A stretch of DNA of 64,000 nucleotides. It comes from Alicyclobacillus acidocaldarius subsp. acidocaldarius Tc-4-1. GTDB taxonomy: Bacteria > Bacillota > Bacilli > Alicyclobacillales > Alicyclobacillaceae. The position numbers were made by a program, and so were the translations under genes. Below are positions 9,028-16,620 of this stretch, piece after piece (within the stretch, counting starts at the first letter, position 1; each line of letters opens with the position of its first letter). The notes under the pieces were generated by a model, which did no database searches, had not been told where the DNA came from, and worked only from the letters and a program-made list of their open reading frames with translations. The stretch spans positions 2,195,572 through 2,259,571 of the forward strand of contig NC_017167.1 in assembly GCF_000219875.1 (NCBI RefSeq), in the 5' to 3' direction.

Positions 9028-9801
9028 TCAGAACCGGTGGACCGTCACTTCGCTCCGCACGAAAAAGCGCAGATTGATGCCTGACTGACCTACACCTTTC
9101 GAGATATAATAAGGCCCGGCCTCCGCACGATGCATCCCGGCGTAAATGCCGCGTTTGGCCAGCGGTCCCATCGGTTTCAGATAGTAGAAAAATGGGAGTT
9201 GAAACTGTTTGCCGTGCAGATGCCCAGCCATCAGAGCGTCGAACCGCCGCTTGGCCGTCAAGACAAAGGTCGGATCGTGCGTCATCACGATGACGGGCAG
9301 ATCCTTCTTCACACGCCGGTACGCCGCCCGTTCATCGCTGTTTCGCGTCTGATAGTCGTCGATGCCAACCAGGTTAAACCCGTCGAGCACCACCGATTCA
9401 TTGCGCAACACCACTACGCCGTGCGCCTGAAGACAGTCGATCAGGGCACCAATCCGGTTGCGGAGCTTGTAATCGTGGTTGCCAAGCACAGCGTACATGG
9501 GCACCCCCGCCGTCTGCAGAGCACAGAGAAACGGCAAGAGACGCGCGATAGCCCGCTCCGAATCGACGTAGTCTCCGGTCAGGCAGATATAGTCCGGTCG
9601 CTCGGAACGGCAAAGGGCAGCCAATCGCTGCGGCGAGACGCGGTTCCGTTCCACGTGAAGGTCACTCACCTGGAGAATGGTGCGCTGCAGCCCGAGCTGC
9701 CAGTTCACCCGCTCCACCTTGAGCCACTGCGTCGGAAGCACGGTGCACGCATAACCCAAGCCGCCAAGTACCGCAAGACCTGCGGCCGCCCACGTCCACA
9801 T
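9028..9801 (-). CDS. Membrane-anchored metallophosphoesterase (calcineurin-like)
   Basis: About 257 residues. An N-terminal membrane anchor (MWTWAAAGLAVLGGLGYAC) is followed by all calcineurin-like metal motifs: SDLHVERN, GDYVDS, GNHDYK, THDP and GHLHGK. The protein resembles the YkuE/YaeI group, some of which act on lipid-linked phosphates such as UDP-diacylglucosamine. ATG at 9801 is preferred to a longer frame because it gives a clean membrane start after GGAGGG. Its link to the downstream MFS gene is unclear. Substrate not predictable. Confidence 0.85.
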   Translation of the reverse strand: MWTWAAAGLAVLGGLGYACTVLPTQWLKVERVNWQLGLQRTILQVSDLHVERNRVSPQRLAALCRSERPDYICLTGDYVDSERAIARLLPFLCALQTAGVPMYAVLGNHDYKLRNRIGALIDCLQAHGVVVLRNESVVLDGFNLVGIDDYQTRNSDERAAYRRVKKDLPVIVMTHDPTFVLTAKRRFDALMAGHLHGKQFQLPFFYYLKPMGPLAKRGIYAGMHRAEAGPYYISKGVGQSGINLRFFVRSEVTVHRF

Positions 9802-10019
9802 CGGAAGCGTCCCTCCAGCACGAGGAAAAGTCTGTCTTTGCCCAGTGTATACGCCTCCGATGCCAAGCGCTACTCGCGCTCCAGCGGATGGCGCCGCTGT
9901 GTTCCGCTTCACGCCTCCACCGAATTCGACGCGCGCTGCCGCTCTCCCTCTATGGATCTCAAAGAAAGTTCAAAAACCGCTTGAATTCTGCCAACAAGGG
10001 TCATGGAGATGCGCAGATA
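9802..10019. other. Intergenic stretch, no supported gene
   Basis: The region between the phosphoesterase start and the tRNA-Val terminator holds the upstream region of the phosphoesterase gene. I see no convincing ORF, RNA structure or strong promoter here. Confidence 0.6.
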
Positions 10020-10051
10020 GCAAAAGCCGCCAGACCCAACGCCCGGCGGCT
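10020..10051 (-). terminator. Terminator after tRNA-Val
   Basis: AGCCGCC, an inner GGGCG/CTGG region, GGCGGCT, then TTTTG on the minus strand, about 10 bases after the tRNA 3' end. Confidence 0.8.
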
Positions 10052-10060
10052 TCCAACGAA

Positions 10061-10132
<72 letters not shown>

Positions 10133-10145
10133 GCACAGCGCTCCC

Positions 10146-10174
10146 ATTGTAACAATCGGAAGATCGGGTGTCAA
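10146..10174 (-). promoter_or_regulatory. Promoter of tRNA-Val
   Basis: TTGACA (RC of 10169-10174), 17-base spacer, TACAAT (RC of 10146-10151). Near-consensus SigA promoter a few bases upstream of the tRNA. Confidence 0.88.
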
Positions 10175-10284
10175 TTCAAAAAGACGTTGATCGCCTTTGC
10201 GGGATTCTCGTATGCTATCGACGCGACTCGGATGCTGCCATGAGGCTGGCACATCGGACCGCGACAGCGCAAAGGAGGATCCTT

Positions 10285-11010
10285 GTGACGACACGCCACA
10301 GCTTTTCTTGTTACGCCGACGTGGAGCAGGCGATGCTCGAACTCGTTCAGCGTCATTTCTTTGAGGGGCACTTTCTCCAGACCCTTTGCAGCGGCGGATA
10401 CAGGGAACCGCAAATTCGATATTTCGCGCTCCAATACGGGTACTACAGCCGCCATTTTCCGCGCGTACTGGGCGCTGCCGTCGCAGCGATGCCGCCCATT
10501 GACACGTGGTGGGTTCCCATCGCCGACAACTTGTGGGACGAGGCCGGCCGAGGTCAGCCGGGCCGAGCACACGAGAAGCTTTACCTCACTTTTCTGCGCA
10601 CCGTCGCCCCGGACGCACGACTGGATGAGCACGGCATTCCCGACGTTCCTATGTCGAGAGCCGTGGAAACCGCCATTGATACATTCATTCAATTTTTCCG
10701 GCAAGCCACGCCGCTCCAGGCCATGGCCGCGGTTGGTCTCGGATCCGAGCTGTTCGCCGGTCAGGTGATGGCGCGAATCGGCGAAGGTTTTCGCCATCCC
10801 CAGTATCAGCGGTGCGGCCCGGTCAACACCTTGTTCTGGGATGTCCATGCGGACGAGCACGAGCCACGCCATTATCAACTTTGCAAGCAGATCCTGGAGA
10901 CCTTCACTTCGCCGCGCGATCTCGACGACATGTACGAGACCGGTCGATACATCGCGCTCTCCGAAGCCCGAATGTATGAAGAACTGCACGAGGAAATGAT
11001 GTCCCTGTAA
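10285..11010 (+). CDS. Heme-oxygenase-like di-iron/iron redox enzyme (TenA/PqqC/CADD-like fold)
   Basis: A 241-residue all-helical protein. Start is GTG at 10285 behind a perfect AAGGAGG six bases upstream. It has the spaced acidic and histidine residues of heme-oxygenase-like metal oxidases: DNLWDEAGRG, then AHEKLY, then GLGSELFAG, then a dense DVHADEHEPRH. In characterised members (CADD, UndA, BesC, SznF) such residues bind iron for O2-dependent chemistry. It stands alone, convergent with a thioesterase gene. No thiamine or PQQ gene is nearby, so TenA-type annotation would be weak. Substrate unknown. Confidence 0.75.
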   Translation: MTTRHSFSCYADVEQAMLELVQRHFFEGHFLQTLCSGGYREPQIRYFALQYGYYSRHFPRVLGAAVAAMPPIDTWWVPIADNLWDEAGRGQPGRAHEKLYLTFLRTVAPDARLDEHGIPDVPMSRAVETAIDTFIQFFRQATPLQAMAAVGLGSELFAGQVMARIGEGFRHPQYQRCGPVNTLFWDVHADEHEPRHYQLCKQILETFTSPRDLDDMYETGRYIALSEARMYEELHEEMMSL

Positions 11011-11026
11011 GAAAACCTTCGCAAAG

Positions 11027-11064
11027 AAGGGGTGCGCGAATCCGCTCACGGATGCCGCGCCCCT
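11027..11064. terminator. Bidirectional terminator between convergent genes
   Basis: Arms AAGGGG...GCG...ATCCG and CGGAT...CGC...CCCCTT with loop CTCA. T-rich tracts are modest on both sides. Serves the iron-enzyme gene (+) and the thioesterase gene (-). Confidence 0.65.
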
Positions 11065-11074
11065 TGTCTTGGGA

Positions 11075-11518
11075 TCACGCCGTCGAATCCCCTGACGTGA
11101 CCGGCAGGTCCGCTACGCGACCCCAGAGTTCCGGCGCAAACTTCGCGAGATTCACCGGACGCAACGTGTCTCGATCGACAAACGCGTGCCGAGTCTCTCC
11201 CCACGCGCACAAGTCGCCCGCCCCATCTGTGACCTCGTAGCGGAAAGCGAGCCGCGCTCGGCTCATCTCCACAAGCCTCGCGGTCACGTGCGCTGTATCC
11301 TCAGCGCGCAACGCCTTTTGATAGTGGCACGCGACATCCGTCACGACGACCGTGACCCCGCGATCGTGAAAGTCGTTCATGTAGTGGATGCCGTTTTCCT
11401 TTAAAAAGTGCATGCGAGCGATGGAGAACCAGTCAATGTACGACGGGTGATACACGATCCCAGCCGGATCGCACTCTCCCCAGCGGACTTCTAGGGTGGT
11501 GACGACGCGCTCTGGCAT
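11075..11518 (-). CDS. Acyl-CoA thioesterase, 4HBT (hot-dog) family
   Basis: A 147-residue single hot-dog domain. The signature VRWGECDPAGIVYHPSYIDW (residues 11-30) contains the catalytic Asp of the 4-hydroxybenzoyl-CoA thioesterase/YbgC group. It hydrolyses an acyl-CoA in the cytosol; chain or aromatic preference cannot be told. The gene is monocistronic, faces the iron enzyme gene and shares its terminator. Length is normal. Confidence 0.88.
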   Translation of the reverse strand: MPERVVTTLEVRWGECDPAGIVYHPSYIDWFSIARMHFLKENGIHYMNDFHDRGVTVVVTDVACHYQKALRAEDTAHVTARLVEMSRARLAFRYEVTDGAGDLCAWGETRHAFVDRDTLRPVNLAKFAPELWGRVADLPVTSGDSTA

Positions 11519-11582
11519 TACGCATTCCTCCAGGCCTATCGATGCCCTTCGATTCTACCAGACGCGCGTCGCAGGCTCTACG

Positions 11583-11945
11583 TCACGCCCCCGGAGGACG
11601 CGCGAACCCATCGGACGCCTGTTGCGGCGACTGGACAGGACTGGAGCCCTCCGTCCCGGCTCCCGCCACCGAACCGGCCGACGAAGCTCCGGATCCACCC
11701 CCGGCTGCGCTGCCGCTCGACGGCGAGGCAGGTGGCCCAGACGTCGCTTTATTGTGCGTCATGAAGATCGCGATCACGGTGACGACCGATGCCACCGCGT
11801 TGGCGATGGCGTTGATCTCAGGATCCGTGATGAAAGGAAGGCCGAGTGCGTCCGTGATGAGCTTGGCCGACGCCAATAAGCCGATGATGAGCGTGCTCAG
11901 CCGTTTGGTCTGAGCCAGTTGGACCAACGTGTTCCAAACTCTCAT
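11583..11945 (-). CDS. Holin-like small membrane protein with low-complexity tail
   Basis: 120 residues. An N-terminal part with two hydrophobic stretches (LSTLIIGLLASAKLITDALG and INAIANAVASVVTVIAIFMT) resembles small phage-type holins. A Ser/Gly/Ala/Pro-rich disordered tail of about 50 residues follows. Holins form membrane lesions or act as channels; the tail would be cytosolic or external depending on topology. No endolysin or other phage gene is nearby, so this may be a domesticated membrane protein. Family assignment rests on pattern only. Confidence 0.55.
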   Translation of the reverse strand: MRVWNTLVQLAQTKRLSTLIIGLLASAKLITDALGLPFITDPEINAIANAVASVVTVIAIFMTHNKATSGPPASPSSGSAAGGGSGASSAGSVAGAGTEGSSPVQSPQQASDGFARPPGA

Positions 11946-12042
11946 CGCGCTTCACCCCCTTTGCCATGTTCTCGTGTATGTCACATGCGCTTTCGGGGTG
12001 CAGGCGTTGACACGAGGCGCCGGCACATCTTGCGCTCTCTTT

Positions 12043-12071
12043 TTGAAAGTGGCTTACGCATCTTCTATAAT
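12043..12071 (+). promoter_or_regulatory. Promoter of the short-chain dehydrogenase gene
   Basis: TTGAAA (12043-12048), 17-base spacer, perfect TATAAT (12066-12071), 38 bases before the ATG. Confidence 0.85.
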
Positions 12072-12108
12072 GAGGTCGCGCCGAGATATACAGGGGAGGG
12101 AATCAGAC

Positions 12109-12834
12109 ATGGCACAATCGCTCAAGGGATGGAGCGCCATCGTCACGGGCGCTGGCAAAGGCATTGGCAAGGCCATCGCGGAGCACCTCGCGAAAGAGGG
12201 CGTGCACCTCGGGCTTATCGCCCGAACAGAAAGCGACTTGAACCGCGTGGCGGATGCCATTCGCAGCGCCTATGGGGTTTCCGTCTACACGCAAGCCGCC
12301 GACATCGCTGACCGCGTATCCATCGAATCGGCCATCGGCCGCCTCAAAGAACAATTGGGATCGGTCGACGTCCTGGTCAACAACGCGGGTACAGCGAGCT
12401 TTGGCACTGTCGTGGACATGCCCGTGGAGGAATGGGAGCGCATCATTCGCGTCAACCTGCTGGGGACGTATTACGCGACGCGCGCCGTGTTGCCGCACAT
12501 GATGGAGCGCAATCGCGGCCACATCGTCAACATCAGCTCGACGGCAGGCGAAAAGGGCTCTGCCACGACGTCGGCGTACTCGGCATCCAAATTTGGCCTG
12601 CTTGGTTTCACGGAATCGCTGATGTATGAGGTGCGAAAGCACAACATTCGCGTCATCGCCCTGTTGCCGAGCACCGTGAACACGGATTTGGCCCGCAATG
12701 TGGGTCTCAAACTGGGGGACGAAGATCATCAGATGCAACCGGAGGATGTCGCCGAACTCGTGGTCGACGCGCTCCGCTTGCCGAACCGCGTGCTGCTGAA
12801 ATCGGCGACGCTCATCATGACCAACCCACAGTAA
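12109..12834 (+). CDS. Short-chain dehydrogenase/reductase (classical SDR)
   Basis: A 241-residue NAD(P)-dependent oxidoreductase. The cofactor motif TGAGKGIG is near residue 13, NNAG near residue 87, and the catalytic set Ser (NISSTAGEK), Tyr and Lys (YSASK) are all present. The RTESDL segment after beta-2 suggests NADP(H) preference. Similar to the FabG/YwfD-like group; 3-ketoacyl reductase activity is one possibility, but the gene is alone. ATG at 12109 follows GGGGAGGG; the longer upstream frame runs through the promoter and is rejected. Confidence 0.9.
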   Translation: MAQSLKGWSAIVTGAGKGIGKAIAEHLAKEGVHLGLIARTESDLNRVADAIRSAYGVSVYTQAADIADRVSIESAIGRLKEQLGSVDVLVNNAGTASFGTVVDMPVEEWERIIRVNLLGTYYATRAVLPHMMERNRGHIVNISSTAGEKGSATTSAYSASKFGLLGFTESLMYEVRKHNIRVIALLPSTVNTDLARNVGLKLGDEDHQMQPEDVAELVVDALRLPNRVLLKSATLIMTNPQ

Positions 12835-12840
12835 AGCGAC

Positions 12841-12887
12841 CCCCCGCCTCAAACCTGAGCGTTTGAGCGGGGGCTCTGCGTCTTTTT
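12841..12887 (+). terminator. Terminator after the SDR gene
   Basis: CCCCCGCCTCAAAC, loop CTGAGC, GTTTGAGCGGGGG, then CTCTGCGTCTTTTT. A strong hairpin with a slightly distant T-run. Confidence 0.85.
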
Positions 12888-12890
12888 AGC

Positions 12891-13145
12891 CTAACCGCGC
12901 GACGTGCCGCTATCGCTTGTAGGTTGATGCTGACTTCCTCCCAGCGCGTTGCCTGTCTCTGCACTGTTACTTCCCAATGCCCGATTGCCGAGATCGGTCC
13001 GATTGGTGCCGGAAGCGGCCTCGGAACCGTTCACGGATTGGTTGGTGCTCTCGCCAATGAAGTTCCCGCCGTGCTCGCTGACGGTGTCACACCCGGCGAG
13101 GGCGACGGCCACAAGCAACGATAGCCCCGCAACTCCCCAGCGCAC
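12891..13145 (-). CDS. Small secreted lipoprotein of unknown function
   Basis: 84 residues. A short signal sequence ends in the lipobox LAGC (Cys about residue 19), so the mature part is lipid-anchored on the outer face of the membrane. The mature part is polar and Asn/Ser/Gly-rich without a recognisable domain, and looks disordered. GTG start at 13145 behind AAAGGAG. Transcribed divergently from the uracil/xanthine permease gene. Confidence 0.72.
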   Translation of the reverse strand: MRWGVAGLSLLVAVALAGCDTVSEHGGNFIGESTNQSVNGSEAASGTNRTDLGNRALGSNSAETGNALGGSQHQPTSDSGTSRG

Positions 13146-13159
13146 GCCATCACACTCCT

Positions 13160-13188
13160 TTGAGTTTTAGCGAGATCGTGGTTATACT
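13160..13188 (+). promoter_or_regulatory. Promoter of the nucleobase permease gene
   Basis: TTGAGT (13160-13165), 17-base spacer, TATACT (13183-13188). The leader to the start codon is about 55 bases; I see no PyrR- or purine-type attenuator in it. Confidence 0.75.
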
Positions 13189-13249
13189 TGCCACGGATTG
13201 CTCCGCACATGCGGATTCCGCGCCATTCATCACACAGGAGGTCATCCCA

Positions 13250-14413
13250 TTGAGCGCTGTCCTGCGAAAGCTTCCGCTGTCTCTGCAGCACGTCTTCGCC
13301 ATGTTTGGCGCAACGGTGCTCGTGCCGATTTTGACGGGATTGAGCCCTGGTGCAACTCTCGTGGCGAGCGGCCTGGGGACGCTCGTGTTCCACGCCATCA
13401 CACGCGGCAAGGTGCCTGCGTACCTGGGATCTTCCTTCGCCTTCATTGCGCCTCTCACGCTTTACGTCACGCGGCACCACGCACCTGGGCAGGCGGTCAC
13501 TGGACTTGTGAGCGTGTCCGTCGTGTACTTCCTCTTTGCCCTCATCGTTCGCCTGGTGGGTTTCGATCGCGTCCGCCGCGCCATCCCGTCCGTCGTCGTG
13601 GGCCCTGTCGTGTCGATTATCGGCCTGTCGCTGGCGACGACAGCCGTCACAGTGGATGCGTCGACCCACTGGGACGTCGCCATCGTGACGCTGGCCGCGG
13701 CCGTGGCGTGCGCCATTGCGGGGCCGCGCGCCTTGCGCATCATTCCCATTCTCGTCGGCATCGTCATCGGATACCTGTACGCCCTGGCCCGCGGATTGGT
13801 TCACCTCGGACAAGCCGCCGCGCAAACGAAGTGGATTGAGTTCCCCACCTTCCACGTCCCAGAGTGGAGCCTGGCCGCGATTGCCAGCATGGCGCCCATC
13901 GCGCTTGTGACCATGGTGGAGGATCTCGGCCACATGTTCGTCCTGAACGAGATCATTGAGCGAGACGTCACGCGCGATCCGGGGTTCGGCTCCATCTTGT
14001 TTGGCAACGGACTCGCGACCCTGATTTCCGCGCTTCTCGGCGGACCTGCCGAGACGACATACGCGGAGAATCTGGGCGTCCTGGCCATGACAAGGAACTT
14101 CTCAAGCCGCATCATTCAGGGCGCAGCCGTGATCGCCATCCTTCTCGGCCTTGTCGGCAAGGTAAGCGCGGTGATTCAGTCCATCCCGCCAGCGGTTGTC
14201 GGAGGTGTCGGTATCCTGCTGTACGGCATGATCGCGGCGATGGGCATCCGGCACATGATTGAGGCCAAGGTAGACTTGACGAAGACCAAGAACCTCATCG
14301 TGGTGGCGGTCATCTTCATCATCGGAATTGGCGCACCTCAAAACGGAATTGCGATGGCAACGGTCGCCGGCCTGTTGATCTACTGGCTGCTGCCCGACCG
14401 CACAGCATCCTAA
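13250..14413 (+). CDS. Uracil/xanthine permease (NCS2 family)
   Basis: 387 residues, about 12-14 membrane segments. The family signature GGPAETTYAENLGVLAMTR (near residue 265) matches UraA/PyrP-type proton:nucleobase symporters, where the ENxG segment contacts the base. Start is TTG at 13250 behind CAGGAGG; the longer frame runs through the promoter. Uracil is more likely than xanthine from the TTYAEN motif, but no pyrimidine genes are adjacent to confirm it. Confidence 0.88.
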   Translation: MSAVLRKLPLSLQHVFAMFGATVLVPILTGLSPGATLVASGLGTLVFHAITRGKVPAYLGSSFAFIAPLTLYVTRHHAPGQAVTGLVSVSVVYFLFALIVRLVGFDRVRRAIPSVVVGPVVSIIGLSLATTAVTVDASTHWDVAIVTLAAAVACAIAGPRALRIIPILVGIVIGYLYALARGLVHLGQAAAQTKWIEFPTFHVPEWSLAAIASMAPIALVTMVEDLGHMFVLNEIIERDVTRDPGFGSILFGNGLATLISALLGGPAETTYAENLGVLAMTRNFSSRIIQGAAVIAILLGLVGKVSAVIQSIPPAVVGGVGILLYGMIAAMGIRHMIEAKVDLTKTKNLIVVAVIFIIGIGAPQNGIAMATVAGLLIYWLLPDRTAS

Positions 14414-14444
14414 GAAAAGAAAAACCGCCGTATTGCCACGGCGG
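14414..14444 (-). terminator. Minus-strand terminator with no obvious gene upstream
   Basis: CCGCCGT, loop GGCAAT, ACGGCGG, then TTTTTCTTTTC, reading on the minus strand. On the plus strand the hairpin has no T-run, so it would be a poor terminator for the permease gene. It implies a minus-strand transcript from about 14450-14610. Confidence 0.75.
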
Positions 14445-14581
14445 CCACAATGAAACCCAGGGGGAATGGAAGGGTTCAATATGTAGCATACGCATTTTCG
14501 CTTGAAAGTCCATTGAAATTTTGTGACGTCGCACGACAGGGCAGGACAAGTACGCACGAATGCGCCAGGCATATTGGGAAA

Positions 14582-14606
14582 AAGTTGCCACCGCGTGTGC
14601 GGTGGC
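14582..14606 (-). terminator. Terminator after the 44-codon ORF
   Basis: GCCACCGC, loop ACAC, GCGGTGGC, then AACTTTTT on the minus strand. Perfect 8-bp stem, nine bases after the stop codon of the small ORF at 14615-14749. Confidence 0.75.
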
Positions 14607-14614
14607 CAAGATCT

Positions 14615-14749
14615 TCAGGGGGTTTCAGGGGGGTTCCGCACTTTGACGATATCACCTTCAGCTTGAAGAACGCTCGAAATCCGATTGGGTATCCCGAGAT
14701 GGTTGCAGCCAACGCCAATCGCCACGCAGACACCCTTCACCTTTTGCAC
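14615..14749 (-). CDS. Candidate small protein (44 aa), unknown
   Basis: Minus-strand ORF starting with GTG at 14749 (or GTG at 14740), ending in NPPETP. The body reads VCVAIGVGCNHLGIPNRISS and then VLQAEGDIVKV, which has the look of a folded small beta protein rather than random translation. A strong intrinsic terminator follows immediately, which supports a real transcription unit. The ribosome binding site (GTAGGG) is weak and I could not find a clear promoter. I do not recognise the family. Confidence 0.4.
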   Translation of the reverse strand: MQKVKGVCVAIGVGCNHLGIPNRISSVLQAEGDIVKVRNPPETP

Positions 14750-14843
14750 GCATACCCTACAACAAAGTTTTGCCTTGAGGAAACGAAGTGTCCTCCAGGA
14801 AACTCATGGACATCACGGGCATCTCAGCGAGGGGGTCCTAGCG

Positions 14844-14975
14844 ATGAAATGGATCTTAGGCGCAGCTGCCGTCGGTGCCGTACTCGCAGCCCGCTCCGCA
14901 ATCCTGCATGCCACAGGGCCTAGAGTCCGCGTCAGCGGCCGTCGTCGAGAATCCATGCGCCACAAAGGCCTGTGA
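14844..14975 (+). CDS. Candidate small membrane peptide (43 aa)
   Basis: ATG at 14844 after GAGGGGGTCC. The first 20 residues (MKWILGAAAVGAVLAARSAI) form one hydrophobic helix; the rest is strongly basic (RVRVSGRRRESMRHKG), giving a positive-inside anchor. An inverted repeat follows. The upstream 400 bases contain no plus-strand gene. Function unknown. Confidence 0.42.
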   Translation: MKWILGAAAVGAVLAARSAILHATGPRVRVSGRRRESMRHKGL

Positions 14976-14983
14976 AATACAAG

Positions 14984-15025
14984 AGGCCTGCTTCCCACAC
15001 CCACGCGAGTTGGAGAAGCAGGCCT
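14984..15025. terminator. Inverted repeat between convergent small genes
   Basis: AGGCCTGCTTC and GAAGCAGGCCT separated by 20 bases. T-runs are poor on both sides. It lies between the plus-strand 43-aa ORF and the minus-strand Mg2+ transporter unit and may end both. Confidence 0.5.
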
Positions 15026-15080
15026 ATGAACTGTGAGGCTGCATTCGTGGCTTCACTCCCTCGATGGATCCAGCGACGCC

Positions 15081-15260
15081 TCAGAAGCTTCCTTTCACCA
15101 GACCGATGACGACCAGGACAAGCATGATGGCGATGTACACCCGGAGTCCCCAGAACACCGCCTTCACCCACCCTTTCACCTGAGCGCGCGCCAGTGGCTC
15201 TGTGGGCGAGATCGGCGCTCGAGAGGTGAAATCCATCATCACGTTTTCCTTCCGGTTCAT
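15081..15260 (-). CDS. Small membrane protein (59 aa) linked to the NRAMP-like transporter
   Basis: ATG at 15260 behind a strong AGGGGG, 13 bases after the transporter stop codon, on the same strand. The N-terminal half is polar with prolines (SRAPISPTEPLARAQ). The C-terminal half has one amphipathic turn (VKGWVKAVFWGLR) and then a clear transmembrane helix (VYIAIMLVLVVIGLV) ending in KGSF. It is the last gene of the M-box-controlled unit. Too short for any family I recognise. Position and size suggest an accessory or regulatory subunit, but this is inference. Confidence 0.7.
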   Translation of the reverse strand: MNRKENVMMDFTSRAPISPTEPLARAQVKGWVKAVFWGLRVYIAIMLVLVVIGLVKGSF

Positions 15261-15273
15261 GATTCACACCCCC

Positions 15274-16620
15274 TCAGAATAAGTGCGGAAAGATCACCGT
15301 CAGGCCATACAGACCGTTCAACACGACCAGAAGGCCAATGATGACGAAGCCAGAGACGTTCTGCCACGTGCGGTTGACGTGTTGGCCCATCACCTCGCGG
15401 TCATTCAGCAGAAGCATCAGGAACATGAGCGCCGCCGGCATGAAGATGGACGCGATGACCTGCACAATCATGTTCAAGAAGCCAAGGGGCGCGTGTGGAA
15501 TGAGGACAATCGCGGCCGCAATCACAGCGCTCGCGATGCCGGGCACATAAAATTTCCAGGCCAGGCGCGCCGGCATATTGATGCTCTTCGGCCAGTGGAA
15601 GGCCTCTCCCATTGCCCAAGACGTGCTTGCCGTCAATGCGATGGCGGCGATGAGCCCCGCTTCGACCAGCCCGAGCGCGAACAGGCGTTCTCCGACTGGG
15701 CCAATCTTGGCGCCAAGCAGATTCAAAATGCCGGTGATGTCCAAGTTCATGCCGTGCGAGCCGTGCATGACCGTGCCAGTGAGGACCATGATGGCGCAGG
15801 CCACCACAATCATCGCCAGTGTGCCGAGCGCCGTGTCCAGCTGACCGTGCCGAATGTCCCGCTCGGTGAGCCCTTTGTCGACCACGGACGACTGCTGGAA
15901 GAACAGCATCCACGGCGCAATGGTGGTGCCGAAGTTAGCCAACACAATGAACAAAAACGAAGCCGTGAACCCACCGGGTATGTTCCAATTGACAAAAGCA
16001 TCAGCCACAGCCGACCAGTGCGGCTTTGCCATAAACATGAGCGGGATAAAGATGAGGTTCCCCGCCGCAATCCACAGCGCGATGCGCTCCCACGTGTAGT
16101 ACCGCAAGACGAGGAGCGCGAACACATCGATAGCGAGCGCAATGGATTCGCTGAGCCAGCCCGGTACACCAAACACGCCCATCCCGATTTTAATCCCGAT
16201 GAACTCGGTCACGAGCGTGAGCACGTTCGCCACGACGAGATCGATCAGGGAAAACCAGCCCCAGAAGGCCCCGTACCGCCCCCAGATCATCTCCGCATGG
16301 CCGCGGCGCGTCACGGCGCCCAACCGGACCGTCATTTCCTGAACAACGTAGGCGATAAACCCTGCGATGATCAGCGACGGGATGAAGAAGCCAATGCCGT
16401 ACGTGGCCCCTGTCTGCGCGTAGGTAATGACGCCGCCAGCGTCGTTATCGGCTATCATCGTCAACACGCCCGGGCCTATCAGCACCAACAAAAGACGAAG
16501 GCGCGCCCAAAAGCCGCGCTTGCTGTAGAGGCGGGCCACTCTGGCCATATCCTTTGCCCGGAGCTCGCGCTCCAGTTCATGCAAATCCTGAGTTGCGTAC
16601 ACATTTGCGTTGCGAGCCAT
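15274..16620 (-). CDS. NRAMP-related divalent cation transporter, probably Mg2+
   Basis: 448 residues, about 11 membrane segments. SLC11/NRAMP family, but the helix-1 DPGN motif is replaced by DNDAGG (residues 58-63). In helix 6 the metal-selective Met of the usual MPH motif is replaced in IAPWM (residues 234-238). Loss of that Met is a mark of the NRAMP-related magnesium transporter clade. The M-box riboswitch upstream independently points to Mg2+. ATG at 16620 is preferred, with AGGGGGG eight bases upstream; longer frames run into the leader. A 59-aa membrane protein follows. Confidence 0.88.
   Translation of the reverse strand: MARNANVYATQDLHELERELRAKDMARVARLYSKRGFWARLRLLLVLIGPGVLTMIADNDAGGVITYAQTGATYGIGFFIPSLIIAGFIAYVVQEMTVRLGAVTRRGHAEMIWGRYGAFWGWFSLIDLVVANVLTLVTEFIGIKIGMGVFGVPGWLSESIALAIDVFALLVLRYYTWERIALWIAAGNLIFIPLMFMAKPHWSAVADAFVNWNIPGGFTASFLFIVLANFGTTIAPWMLFFQQSSVVDKGLTERDIRHGQLDTALGTLAMIVVACAIMVLTGTVMHGSHGMNLDITGILNLLGAKIGPVGERLFALGLVEAGLIAAIALTASTSWAMGEAFHWPKSINMPARLAWKFYVPGIASAVIAAAIVLIPHAPLGFLNMIVQVIASIFMPAALMFLMLLLNDREVMGQHVNRTWQNVSGFVIIGLLVVLNGLYGLTVIFPHLF

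Noticed and set aside
10022-10060. Possible CRISPR-like or repeat element near tRNA-Val
   Set aside because: It is a single terminator hairpin for the tRNA; no repeats with spacers occur anywhere in the window.
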